Of a stretch of 64,000 nt of DNA, positions 39,096 through 51,336 are shown piece after piece. The stretch is taken from positions 5,079,459-5,143,458 of the forward strand of contig JACAXG010000026.1 in the NCBI GenBank assembly GCA_018881555.1. Reading direction: 5' to 3'. A program made the position numbers and the translations under genes. Below the pieces are notes generated by a model. That model was not told the DNA's origin. It saw only the letters and a program-made list of their open reading frames with translations, and ran no database searches. Source of the stretch: Amblyornis subalaris (lineage: Eukaryota; Chordata; Aves; Passeriformes; Ptilonorhynchidae). Position 1 is the stretch's first letter. Each line of letters starts with the position of its first letter.

Positions 39096-40234
39096 CTTTA
39101 AAAATGCAAATACTTGTTATAATATGTTGCAATTCATAGAGAAAGCATGCTTTTTTTTTTAAATACTGTCTGTTGCATTCCACATAATGAAAAAGCCAAC
39201 AACTCCATGAAAACAAAACAAAACAAAAACCCCAAACAAATAATTATCATAATTAGGGAGATGGAAAGGATTTTGTACTGGGTCAGACATCTGAGCCAAA
39301 AGTGAGATATAGTCTCCATTTGGTATATTTGTCATGTTCCCTCAAAAGCATGGCAAATTTTACTGGTTCTGCCCATGCAAATTTGCTAACTGAATGTCAT
39401 ATTGCTGATAGTTGCAGAGAGCATGAGTTTAGCTTAAGTACTGGAAAAGTTGAGGAAGCTTTCTGGATTATTCCTCTCCACCTCTGTGTATGTATATTGT
39501 AGTTACAAAGTAGTTGCTGAAATCCATATTTCCTCATGTGTATCAGCCCAAGCAGTGATTTGGCTGGAGCAGTAGTTCATCAGATAGTTTAAACTCGTTT
39601 TGCTAATACTGGTTTATAGTCATATACACAGACGCACTGTACAACAAAAGCATGCACTGTTAAAGTAATGTTGTCAAAACAAGTTCAGAGGAAGGACTGT
39701 TGCACAGTCAGATCAGTCATCTATGAGACTCCAGAAAATCACCTGAGGCCAGAATCAGTTCAGAATTCCTGTGTTTTATGGCCCTGGGCACTCAGGTATG
39801 ATGAGAGACCAACTTGCTTATCACAACAAAGACCTGGGAGTGCACTCCCAGCCACTACTGACTCACGGATTAACACTGGAAGTTATCTTCTTGTTTGTGA
39901 ATTTTGCCTGTCTGACCTGAAATGTGATACAAAACTAGGAACTACTCCAAACCCAAAGTGTCCCCAGCACGGGGCCCCGCTGTTATACAATTCTATTTAT
40001 CTAAAATCCGCACTTGCGAGATACACTGTTACAAAACTCAGCCAGTGTGACAGGAAACAGGTTTTCACACTATGAGGAAGTCAGCACTGGGGTGGTATCA
40101 CAGTAACATCTCAGCTGGGGTTTGACAGTCGTGGGTGGTGAATGACAGACCAGGACAGGATTGTTTACAGTTATGTTCAATCCAGTGTCATTTGCCAAAT
40201 GTTGGGAAGAATGCTGATGTGATGCTGTACTCAC
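39096..40234. other. SAMSN1 intron between long-isoform exons
   Basis: This is a 1.1-kb intron with a short T/A-rich low-complexity stretch near 39150-39240. I see nothing else in it. A plus-strand open frame of 135 codons (39668-40075) has no recognisable domain. Confidence 0.6.
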
Positions 40235-40358
40235 TGAGGGGGAGCAAAACGTGCTTGACATCTTCCAAGCTTTGTGTACTGGTTTTCTTTGTTCGGACCA
40301 ATTTCTGCAGTCGTTTTAGTGTTCCCCTGGACTCTGCTTTATCATCTGGTTCTGTGCC
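40235..40358 (-). CDS. SAMSN1: Long-isoform SAMSN1 exon with the SASH1-like LKRLQKLV motif
   Basis: The 124-nt exon has acceptor TTTGCCAG/GGC, preceded by a very long T-rich tract, and donor CCCCTCA/GTGAGT. It enters in phase 0 and leaves in phase 1, matching the exon at 38719-39095. It reads GTEPDDKAESRGTLKRLQKL, then VRTKKTSTQSLEDVKHVLLP and L. SASH1 has [21 protein letters not shown] at the corresponding place, so acidic residues followed by (F/L)KRL(H/Q)KLV are shared. This is the best single piece of evidence that the upstream exons belong to a SLY-family gene and are not chance open frames. The polypyrimidine tract comes from an A/CAAAAA microsatellite on the plus strand, so its length may vary between individuals. 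Confidence 0.75.
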
Positions 40359-40360
40359 CT

Positions 40361-40400
40361 GGCAAAAAAAAAAAAAAAACAAAAACAAAAACAAAGAAAG
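40361..40400. repeat. A-run and CAAAAA microsatellite serving as a splice tract
   Basis: On the plus strand a run of about 16 A is followed by three CAAAA(A) units. Read on the minus strand it is T-rich and lies immediately before TTTGCCAG, the acceptor of the exon at 40235-40358, so it doubles as the polypyrimidine tract. Confidence 0.85.
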
Positions 40401-40570
40401 ACATTAAAATTATTCAAACCCTACAAATAAAAAGTAAGAGTAACATGGTGTTTATTTTGAGAATGACAAAGTCTCAGATCCAAAGAACTGATCATTGACA
40501 CAATGCTTTAAAAGTTAGGCACTTCCTTGCTTTGGACAAATGGGTAAAAAAAAGGAAAAAGGCAACTCAC

Positions 40571-40604
40571 AAGAGACATCAAGCTTAGGTCAGTGTTCAT
40601 ATTG
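40571..40604 (-). CDS. SAMSN1: Candidate alternative first exon, MNTDLSLMSL
   Basis: The strong donor TGTCTCTT/GTGAGT ends in phase 0, which is exactly the phase the exon at 40235-40358 requires. Reading back gives (C)-NMNTDLSLMSL, with an in-frame TAA a few codons further up. It could be the coding end of an alternative first exon starting at ATG 40598-40600, giving MNTDLSLMSL then GTEPDDK. Alternatively it could be an internal exon using the poor acceptor AAANAG, in which one base is unread. The sequence upstream is purine-rich, so an internal acceptor is unlikely. SASH1 has SNCNSREQS in a similar place, a faint resemblance only. Confidence 0.35.
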
Positions 40605-41514
40605 CTNTTTACATATTACTTTTCTTGCATACCCAGCATTACTAAACACTTAATTACAGATTTATTCCAGAAAACTTTTTAATATATGCATCCACTACAT
40701 TATCTAGAAGCATTTTAAGTGTGCACAGAAATCCCAGATGTGGTGAGTTACTGCACTTAAGTGTGCATGGGAGTGTGTTCTGAAGTATTAGTGTTTTTCT
40801 CTTTTAAAGACCTTATTTTATTTCCTAGATTATATGACAATAATGTAAATGACAATTCAAATCTGTTGTTGTACACACCAACAATGTCCTACTGAGAAAC
40901 TCAAGGTTTAGATACTACAGCCTTCTAGAGCAGGAATTGGTGAACATGCAGCCATCTCTCATATGTCCACTTATGTTAAAAATCACTCCAGAAACACTAA
41001 AGTTCTCTTCCAACCTCTCTCTGAGCTTCTCTGTGAGCTTCAGAGATCAATTTCATACTCTGACAGCAAATAACTTCTATTCCATAGTCATACACTCTGT
41101 TTCATATAGGATATCTGCTTTTCATTGAAACGAAACAAAGAAAAGCAAAATTTGAAATTAGTAAGACTGTAATTCACCAATGGCTACTTTTTGGAACAAT
41201 GCTGTCTGGCTTCCCTGTATATTCAGATGTTTGATTTCAAACCTTGGAAGGATTTGTACCAAATGCTTTGCACATCCACTTCGTCTTGCTCCAGCTATAA
41301 ATTGGCATGAAGATTTAATAGTCCACAGAATCTGCTATATCCTCCTCATTTAAGAACAGTGGGCTAACACAATAGTAGAAATTGTCTTTGACAAAGCAGG
41401 AGCTAGTGAAATAAACATATACCCACATGCCTAAAACTACATACAATAAAATCTGAAACTGTTTTATTCTTTCAGGCACTGTTATGATAAAATAGTCTTA
41501 GTTACTTAAAACCT

Positions 41515-41590
41515 TACTACTACTACTATTATGATGATGATGATGATTATTATTATTATCATTATTATTATTATTATTTATAATTATTAT
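41515..41590. repeat. Compound trinucleotide repeat
   Basis: CTA, then ATG, then ATT trinucleotides follow each other in a compound microsatellite, ending in an imperfect TTATTA tail. Confidence 0.85.
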
Positions 41591-44500
41591 GTGTCTAGAT
41601 ACACCTTTCAGGGCTTCCTTCATGGGTGATATAAACCACACTGATGCTGATGGAGCCTATGCTGACTTCTTTCCTTAAGGATAGAACCTTAGGGGTCCAG
41701 TCCTCCTTTCTTTAATCACAATAATGCAGAAGTTCCCACAGTGGGTAGCACTCAGGTTTAGACTCCCTCCTTCCCTGCAGCATGTTACATTCCTTGAAAT
41801 CTGCGGTGTCCTGGAAACTGGGACTCAACCACAGGAACAGAGCAGGAAGCCAGAGAGTTGACACCTTTTCATGACTCCAGTGTCTCCTGTAAGTCATGGC
41901 TTCATTAGTATCTTAGATTTGAAGTGAATTTCACAGCTATCCCTGTGAGCTGCAATTTGGTCTCAAAGTGCCACAAANTGAACTCATTGCAGATGAAATT
42001 AAAACAAGAGAGACTTTCCAGAAGTTCAGCTGATGAACTCCAGCTGCTGTTGAGTGTCCAACAGAGAGGATGTNAGCACAGGTAGACCTCCCATAAGACA
42101 CAGTGTGGACATCAGCTCATCAGCACCAACTGTTCTGCTATGCTTTTTCTGTCCTTCATCTCTGTGCAGATTTCTTTCCTCTTTCAAATTCAAGATAGTA
42201 GGAATGCACTTTTACCTTAGCTAAAGAGAGAAACTGAGGTGTAATTTTTCAGCCTCTCATTGCGAGATGTCTTTGCAAAATAAATCACAGTGGTTTAAAA
42301 TGCTAATATTGCTCTCACATAAGATCTCTTGTAGCAATAATAATTTGTTCACTTATAAGTAACGACACGAAAGCAACATGATGACTTTGATTTATGATCT
42401 GGGATTTCCATCATGGAGACATCAAGATAAATGGAAGATAATCTATTCAGATAATTTCATTAATGGCAAACTCTAATCCTCTTTTCCTTAAAAGCACTCA
42501 TTTCATAGAGTCTATTGTTAGGGAAAAGTCATAAGTGCTTAAATAATAAATGCAGTAACTCCCTTTCATGGAGAAAAAAGCCCATGCAGTATCAGTTGGT
42601 GGTGAGACAGCTTTTAATTTTACAGTATTGTATTTAGGCTTACCTAAGCATTCAAATCTGGAATTTCATCTGCCTACCCAAACATTCTTTGGTGTAGAAA
42701 CCAGAAAATCAGGTGAGCTGTGCTTTTCCCCAATCTGTAAGCAAAGCTATCTATAGGAAAAGAATTCCTGCATGACCAAGAACCAAGAATATTATTGATT
42801 TTCCTGCTTAATGGGTTTTAGTGATGAAAAATCATGTCACATCACAAATCAAAATGAATTGTGTAAAAAAAATAAATCTCAGGCTGCTCTTTAGTTATAA
42901 ATAATTTGCGTGAAGTGTGCAGAAATACTTAAGGGCAAAAATATACATTTTAAAAATGCACTTCTAAAATGCATTACAGAAGAAAGACCTAAATTGTGTC
43001 TGATAAACTGTTTCTAGTTTATCCAAAGGTATTTAAAATACCTTAGAAATCTGCACAGCAAGGTGTTATGAGGATTAACCTGGTGACAGAAATACAGCAA
43101 TTTGGAAGCTAAGTGTAAAACACTGCTGGTCAGATTCCAGCAATCTCAGTCCTGTTGAGCACTCTCTTTCCTGGGTGTAACTGCATTAATTTCAATAAAA
43201 CTACTTGCACAGCATGTCACTTCTCAGCATAAAGAATTTAGTCATGGCACACTCTAATCTCTGTGATTTTTCTTCAACTGCTTTGCTTTTCCCAAAGAAC
43301 TGCAACGATTTAATCATGATTACCAATGCACTTAAATTCAGAGTACAGGGTAATAGAGAGAAGACAAAAATTACTGTATGTTTACTGTGTCCACGGTGCT
43401 AATCGTTATGGTACCACAAAAATTTTTTAAAAGTTTAATAACCTGGCTGCACACAGTGAATATTAAAATATTATATGATGATAGACAACTCTGTACTCTG
43501 TTTATACAAAAAGTTCTGTAAAATGCACTGAATTTGGATAAATTTTCAGTTAAAAAATGTCAGTAAAACCATGATCAACCAATGTATAGACAAGCACTGT
43601 ACAAACTTCTTTCATGTGCTCCTGCCCATATATATCTGACCTTTAAATACTCCCATTATTTTAGTCTGGTACTGCAACTAGTTTAAAATTAGTGCAGAGG
43701 GAGACTAAGCAGGCTAGGATTATAGGCAGATTTTCTCCTGGGAATCACAGAGCAATAATACCATATTCTATAAATGATAAAGAAATATTATGATTAATAG
43801 CAGAGCAATAACAAGGGATTCTACAAAAGACAAAGAGATATCATGATTAATAACATGAATATGGATAAAGATGTTTCAGCTTTTGGAGAAGGGACATATA
43901 GCACAGGAAATTATACTAAAGCAGCTGCTTCTTCCCAGCTGCTGGTGAATAAAAAATGTACAATTTTCATGGCAACTCACCATTTCACTGTTACCAGGCA
44001 CACCTGGATTGTGAACCCGTGGTGGAATCCATTGCTCATAGTTTATCACCTAGATGGTAAGAAAAGTAAAATAAAAAAAAAAATACAACTTACACAAGAT
44101 GAATAAGCATAATTAGTATCATGTAATTGAATACAGATGAGAGGCCAGCAGTTTTTCAGCCCAGTACTGTGTGGATATGAGAGTAAAAGACTGACATACA
44201 CCAGCTGACACTCACTGAAATAGTTTTGATATTGAGCTGTCTTGATTTCCTTGGTTTTCTGGGACTCACTAACATCTTGGAGACATCACAGTGTAAGTGG
44301 TACAGTGGCAGAGCCATGCATTATAGTACAGGATCCTTGGATCTCATCCTAGATCTTGGCTTTCCGAAAGCCGGGAAAAGACTTCCCTCAGCAGCAACCC
44401 TCCAGCTGAGGAACGTCACTGATGCATTTCTAAAAAGGGTCTTGCTTATTTCACCTCATTTCTCCTGGGATGTTGTGCACCAAGGGTGTGAGTTTGGACT

Positions 44501-45126
44501 GGATTAACAATGTGCAGAAACTAGGACAATCCTCAGAACTAAGACAAGACTATTCACACTTTCATCATCTGCCCATAAGCCATTTCTTGGTCACAGTGTT
44601 CTCAGGATAGCAAAACCATGGGAATACATGTTCCCTGGGGCACTGCTGCAGTCCCTAGCGGGCAAGCCTGACAGAGCCTACAGCTTACCAGGAAAATAAT
44701 GAACACTGGCCTTTTTGCTTCATGAATATGAATGACACGTCGAAGGCTGAATGCAACCTAAGAATTTACGTGAGAAATGAGGCATGAAACATTTTTGAAA
44801 ANGTATTAGCCCAAAGACTGCATTACTTCGTATTTTATGTCCTTCCCAATATGCTACAAAGGCTTCAAGCCATCAAGGGAGCCCTGCTAGACACGGGTAA
44901 ATAAGAACAAGGGTATGAAAAATAAATGCAGAAAGTAAAGGTACTTTTTATGGTAAGGTACAATTATTGCCGTGGTGCTCATGCTATACCCCTCAACCTG
45001 TACTTCTGTTTCAAGCCCCCATTTTCCAGCACTTACAGAATGAATGGAATGAATGAGTGTCAATTTAGGAAATGGAGAAGGATTAAAGCTTTTGTGAAGC
45101 ACTCAGGGAAACTTATTTGCTTTCTC

Positions 45127-45162
45127 TTCTTTCTTTCTTTCTTTCTTTCTTTTTTTTTTTTC
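45127..45162. repeat. TTTC microsatellite
   Basis: This is a perfect CTTT/TTTC run of about six units followed by a T run, immediately left of the CR1 remnant. Confidence 0.85.
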
Positions 45163-45242
45163 TCTTCAACGAGAGGAAAAAAATCTAAGGTGTTCATCTA
45201 TACTATTTAAACCTGCTGGTAAGTCTGCCTCTTCCATGTCTT

Positions 45243-45680
45243 ACAGAATCACAAACTCACACAGACCAGCTGAGGCAGGAAAGCACTCCTGGGGATTGTG
45301 CAATCTAACTCCCTGCTCAGAACAGGTTTACCAGAGCAAGTTGCATAGATCCATGTCCTGACAGGACTGTCTCCAAAGATGAACTTCTCATACCCTCTCT
45401 AGGAAGCTTCTTCAGTGTCTGACCTCCCCTTACGCTAGAAAAGTGCTTTCTTTATGTTAAGTAAAATTTCCTGTATCTCAGTTTGTGCCCATTGCTCCAT
45501 CATATTCTTAGGGGTAGCAGCCTGTAGTTCCCTGGCCTTTCTGGGATAGGTTGTGTGAGCTATCCCACCCAGTTCTGTGATCCTGAGACAGCAGTTGTGC
45601 AACTGCATGCAGGCTTCTGATTCCCCCTGTCTGTTCCCCATGCTGTGTGCATCAGTGTACAGGCACTTCTTAAGGACACT
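45243..45680 (-). mobile_element. CR1 LINE remnant with internal deletion
   Basis: Positions 45243-45500 match, as reverse complement, the 3' end of CR1: ACAGAATCACA end, CCCTGCTCAGA.CAGG, CAAAGATGAACTTC, AAATTTCCTGTATCTCAGTT, TGTGCCCATTGCTCC. Positions about 45560-45680 read on the minus strand KKCLYTDAHSMGNRQGESEA, then CMQLHNCCLRITELGGIAHT. This resembles the start of the CR1 ORF2 endonuclease (..LYTNA.SMGNKQEELEA...D...ITETWWD), so the order is N-terminal ORF2 followed directly by 3' UTR. The reverse transcriptase is missing. The copy is dead, with decayed residues and no long intact frame. Confidence 0.7.
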
Positions 45681-48600
45681 CATTTGTGCTGATTTTGCAG
45701 AAAAAGTGTGAGAGCTTCCCCCATAATGCTGTTCTCTCAGCATTTCCTTGTTTGTGTGCATAATGTAGTGCAGCAAATGAATACAGATGCAATCAGACCA
45801 TTTGGGGAGCTTAAAAGAGAATTATATCAATGTTACCTTGNTGATAATGAAGATGAGAGTTAACAATCACTAAAATTCAAAATAATGTCATTAAACCTGA
45901 AATTTTTAAACAGCAAGTGCAATAGGTCCTAAATTGATACCAAAGTTTGGAGGGATACAAGTCCCTACAGTTCATCATTCATGCACCCCAAAAAAGCATC
46001 TTCAAATGATTTGAGAANTCGAAAATAGAACTTTGCTTCTAAAATGTGGCAAATGGTTCACAGCNAGAAGTTTTAAGGGATTTTATGGAAACTTATACTT
46101 AAAGCAAACACAGACCTTATTCCCTTTTTCCCTCCATAGTCTGTCATGTCTGAGGAATGACCTCCAGGATCTTAACCAGCCCAAAAGCTGCCATGGCAGG
46201 ACAGTGGCAGAGCCAGAGATCCCTCACACTAAAGGAAGAACTACNGTAGGAAATCAAAGAATAATCTTTGTCCACAATACTTAGAAAATGAGAGGAAGAA
46301 ATCAGAGAATGAGAGATGCAAAAGAAAAAGGGTTCTTTTCTCCTTTCCTTCCTCCTCAGCTACTCTTTTGGCAGCTGGGAGAGGAAATAATCATGGGAAC
46401 AAACTAACAATACAGAGACAGATAAAACCCTGAGGNGGAGCAGGAGAAACCTGGGACACGCTGACTTTCAAGGCACTGGTTTCCAATCAGGTTGTCTGTC
46501 CCCCGACATGCAGATCATTTGACTTTTTTATTTTAACCCAGATCTCGTCTTTGACCTACACTGGAGCTGAGCACTGCCTAAACATTGGGTCTTCACAGCT
46601 CTCTGTCTTCTCTCAGATGCCTTCAGGGTGATGAATGCACAGTTTTTTCTTGGTTTTAACCTAAACATCCAAAAGGACTCCTGACATTGTATTGAAACAA
46701 CAGAAAGAACTGAGCTTGGAGCCTTTTCTAAAGTTTAATNCTCACCTTGAATTTAAAACTTTTCTGCAAAGGAAAATTTAATAGATTTTCAGCTTCTAAA
46801 TAATTTTATTGTACTAATTCCTCATTTAGAACACACATATAGACAGGTGTGTTATACATTTTTAGTCCCAAACCGGGTAGACTGTTATGTCCTGTGAAAT
46901 CAGCAGAGCTAAGCTCTGTTTGCCACAGGTATGAACTGAAGTAACACATCATCAGAGCAAACATTGGACGGGAAGTGAACTAAAACCCAAACACCCATCA
47001 TTCCCATTCCAGAGCCACAAGTCTTTCTCCTCACCTCCGCTGTTCACCAGCTGATGGGTTGTTACCTGCTTTTATGCTGTTGTTAGGATCATGCAAACTC
47101 GAGGGTCAGAATTTCTTAATTGCTCATGCNGGTGGGATGACTAATATAGTCTTAGGGAGATGAGATATGGTATATATTTATAGAAATTCAGAAAGGATTA
47201 GGAAGGATACATATGCCAATATGGATCATGCAAGACATATCTAAACAGTATAGATCTTGCTAGACACAGTTCTAGCACATCAGTTTAGCAGAAATGTATT
47301 CACTCAGGGAAAGAGAAGGTTTTCTAGGCAATAAAATCCATATGGCCTGCATAAGTAAAATCATGAACAACTTTGGTAGTCACCCGAGTCTTCTTTTAAA
47401 CTCANCTTCTAAAATACAGAGGCATATTGAGTATGAAGTTCAGGCTAGGCAAATGCTGAATGGAAACAAGAAATATGCATTTGACTTGAATGAAATTTTA
47501 GATTCCGAAAAAAAGAGTAGTTCTTTCACCTGACATGTTGTTTCTTCTATCTTCTTTCCTTGCAGCAAATGTATTCCATCAGCAATAATATTATCTTCTG
47601 TGAATTATGACCAGAAAAGAGAAAACATGCTTTAAAATGTTCTGGTTTATGTTTTTATGAGGAATATAATTTGAATTGCACTTGATGTTTTGAGCTGACA
47701 TTTTGACTCTCTGAAGTTAATCTTATATTATTTAAGCAAACATTTTATCATAAACTGCTTTGAAGTAAGACTGCAGAACAAATTGGCAAACTGACTCACA
47801 GAAAGAAAACTCATTTGTGCTTATTTGTTCCTCTGTACTTAGTCCTCAGTTTACCAACCCAGAACCCCACTGAGATTTTCCTCTTGCCCTACTAATTTAC
47901 AGCAGCAAAGTTTAGAATGTTCATATAAAAACTGAAGGGCAAAAATGATCTTTTTTAACTGAGATCTGGTCATCTTAGATTAGATTAGAAATTGCTTTCA
48001 AAGGATGAACGTCCTCCCATCTCTTGCAATAAATGAATGCTTTTCATGGGAAAAGTGTTAACCTTCTCTACAACAAAGAGCAATAATAGGTCAAAAAAAT
48101 CTTTGCAAAATTTACTTTAAGTAATACTACCTTCTTTGAAAGATCTACTTTTACTCCCAATCTTAAGGCAAAGCCCTTATTATACAACTGTAGGACAGCC
48201 CCCGTGATTAGATTCCATCAGAACAGGTATCAGGATCACTCAGATATTTTGCAGGGGAAAAAAAACTCAACAAAATATGAGGAAAAATTGCTGCTAATCA
48301 CACCACATTTTCTGAAGTTACTAGGAAACAGCAGGAATGTGTTGGGGTTTTTTTCCTCATTAATCCTAACTTGGCATCCTTATTGCTTTTGTGGAATACC
48401 TTACAGCACCAGTAGTTTTCCTTTTTGCAGAAGGACAGGTTATTTAACATATAGATTCACAAAAACTAACTGTAGGCAGGCAAGACTGATTGCCTTGTAT
48501 TCCCTACAATTAACAGAAAGAGCAATTCAGTGAATAATTCTGAGTGACCGAGATCCTTTAGTTAACACATGAAAAAAGTGTCTGAATGTGATCATGAAAA

Positions 48601-51336
48601 TTTNTATTCCAAGAGGCACATAAGATCCTAGTCCAGATTTTAAATTGTCTTAAGCACCTACAAATCTCCCTGAAGTCACTGAGGGCCCTGTGTCTGACAA
48701 TCTGGTTGTTTATTTCATAATATAGCTAGCTGGACTTCTTGAAGCAGCACAACTCGTGTTAAGCAGTGCTTATGCAACACCAGATTAGCATAACCAGGTT
48801 CTTTCTGGTCCTGGAGATAGCTTTTTTCCATCTCCTGCAGGCATCTCTGCACACTGCAGCCCTGTGCTCTGTGAGCTTACTCTGGAAGTTAAGTCTTGCA
48901 CTGTTCAGCCCTGTGCCCCAAAGTCCTCTTACAGCCTAATCCAAAATAGTATTATTTAGTAGCTGTTTGCAGGTGGATCACAAAAGCCCTTTACCTGAAA
49001 GACTACATACAGTGACACTGCTTTTGGTGTAATATTGTTCAAAACCAAATTTAAACAGCAAGTTATTAAAGCAAACCTTAATGGTTCCCCCCAACCACAA
49101 TATCTTTTGATAGCCTTAATAACCTGTACCCACAATACTCTTGCATCTTGCTTAGATCAGCTCTCCAGCCCACTGAATTATGGAATAAGGCATTTGTGTA
49201 AAAACCCAACCAAATATATATAAGCTGCAGTGTTCTTGTCTTCCTAGTCCGGCAATGAGTACCAGTGACTTTGCTGTGGAATGAATTAGGAGCAGTGGAG
49301 AATTACATCCACTGGCTCTGAGAGGTGCCAGTTCTTTCCTGTTTGTCTCCATAATCTTTCATGGAAACCCAGTGACTGTGACTTCCACAGTCAACTTGTC
49401 ATCAATGATGCTCTTAGGCTGGCAGATCTCACACTAATGGTTTGGGTTTGGCCTTGTGAGCAAAGGCAGGTATTCCCACTATTGTGTCTGTGGGATATAT
49501 ATGTTTTCACTGCCGTTTCAGCCTGGAAAACTTGGTTTTGTAGATGTAATACACATGCTGTCATCAAGGACTTTATCCAAGGGATACAAGTGTCCATGGA
49601 TGTCTCTTCATTGATTTCACTGGGATTTGAGACAGGTCTGTGGATACAGCTCTGAAGTAAGCAGACAAGTCTATGCCGACCACCACACATGGCTTTTTCA
49701 ATCTAACAGAAATTCATATTATGCAATAGANTTGCAGACCTTGAAGGATTATCTCTGCTAAGAGAAAAGTTTGATCAATAGTGACGAATTATCTTGATCG
49801 ATAGTGATACACGGTAAATCTCCTTGCAGAGGTTTTCACCACTCTGTGAAGGGGACTTCCCTTGAAATAATTTTACTGCAGTAGGGGAAAGGGAGATTTT
49901 TATTTAGCTGCCAGCTTTGCTTCCTGTTCCCTCTGGGCCCCTGCCCTTCAATTACAACACTTGTCAGCTTTTAAAATGTGCACTGCTTCTTTTGCATGCT
50001 TTGGATATTTAAAAGGGTAAAAAGCGCCTTGAGTAGAAAAGACTTTGGAGGAAGGTCAAAAAGTTCTGCCTTCTCATTTAGCCTTTCCCCACTTCCAATC
50101 TGGCAACCTCTGGATTAGTTTGAGGAATCATTCCAAAATGGTTTTGGTTAAAAGTAAGACTTGTCTGGAGAGAAATGCCTAATATTTCTTTCACCTATCA
50201 TTAGAACCTCTTCCCTTGCAAGCCTGTGAGACTTACTGAAGGTCCCTTTTCCCCTCACTAGCTCATTCCAAGAGCAGAGTTCCTCNAAATCTTCCTGTCA
50301 TCTCTTATTCCTGGTTCTGATTCAAGAAACCAAATTTGCCCATAGATGGCCAAATGCAATAGGTATTGTGATTTCAGATCTTTTTCCAAACATTTAAAAG
50401 TTTAACTTCAAGTGGCAAAGTGAATACAATCCAGAAGGAAAGTTGGTGCCCTGTCCTTTGCTTTCTTTGACATATCCAGGTAATAGTGGAATCTCCTAGC
50501 ANTGGATGAGCTTCAGACCATTTTCACAGGAGATATTCCCACTTTGTTGGTTTAAGTGGAGAACAAAACCTGCATCCACTTTAATCTCACTTATCTTGGT
50601 TTCTGCTTCTGCTGAGCCTTGTCTGGTTTGGTCTGATTATGCAACAATAAGAGATCTACCTTAACTTTGAAAAGTACAAATATAAATGTCATTCCTGGAA
50701 GCAACATCAAGCAGANTATAGAAAAATTTTGATTTTTGAAGTCCAGTTTGTGTTTAAATAGGTGAGGTGACTGCTCATTTGTTAATTCTCAATGTTATCT
50801 TAATGAATTTATATTGGTTCACTTTTAAAGAGTGTCACTAGCCACTTCCCATATATTAGCTNTGAGGTTGTTTTAATAAAGTTGGTCAGAACAGGTTTAG
50901 AAAGAGAATCAGACAAAGCACTTGCAACTAAAATTTTGCCAACTCTCTTTTGCACCTGTCACAAAAGGTTTTCTTGTGGGAAAAGTTGCACTCTTTCCCT
51001 GTTGGATATCTGGAGCTGTGTAAAATATCCGGGAAACATGGGTTGCTACCACTGGCAAGTCCTATACAACACAACCATGGCAACTTACTGTAGGGAAAGT
51101 CTCCTTTGGCCCATGGACTACAGAGTGAATTGGTCACAGAGTGTGATCTTAGCTTCCCAGTTTTAAGATAAGCCTTATTTTAACTNCTTTTTCCCCCTTG
51201 GGGACAAAATAAATCTCTAAAGGACCTGAGAAATTATTTAGCTGGATTATTGGTGAAAAATGAGAAATTTTCCTAGGTGCCCTTTTAAATACTTCNTGGA
51301 AAATGCGAAATCAGCTGAAATATGTTTAGCAATTAC

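Larger units (their letters stand above)
40359..51336. other. Large intron region between the two groups of long-isoform exons
   Basis: This 11-kb region holds the candidate exon at 40571-40604, an ATT/ATG trinucleotide run (41515-41590), a TTTC run (45127-45162) and the CR1 remnant (45243-45680). I looked for a homologue of the conserved SASH1 segment EITMSDEERIQLMMMVKE and did not find it. Several chance exon-like segments occur (for example 46746-46763 and about 50665-50700) but none is convincing. Confidence 0.6.

Noticed and set aside
44690..44758. Segment VAFSLRRVIHIHEAKRPVFI with acceptor TTCTTAG and donor GTAAGC
   Set aside because: It is open in two frames, is hydrophobic, shows no SASH1 or SAMSN1 similarity, and neither helps nor fits the phase gap as the sequence stands.
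46986..47046. Donor CGGAG/GTGAGG with a branch-point-like TCCTAAC upstream
   Set aside because: There is no polypyrimidine tract before the acceptor, and it works only if paired with another doubtful exon.
50665..50700. Segment with acceptor GTTGCTTCCAG and phase 1 to 0, which would close the phase gap
   Set aside because: The peptide (MTFIFVLFKVK) is hydrophobic and unlike the family, and the donor GTAGAT is weak.
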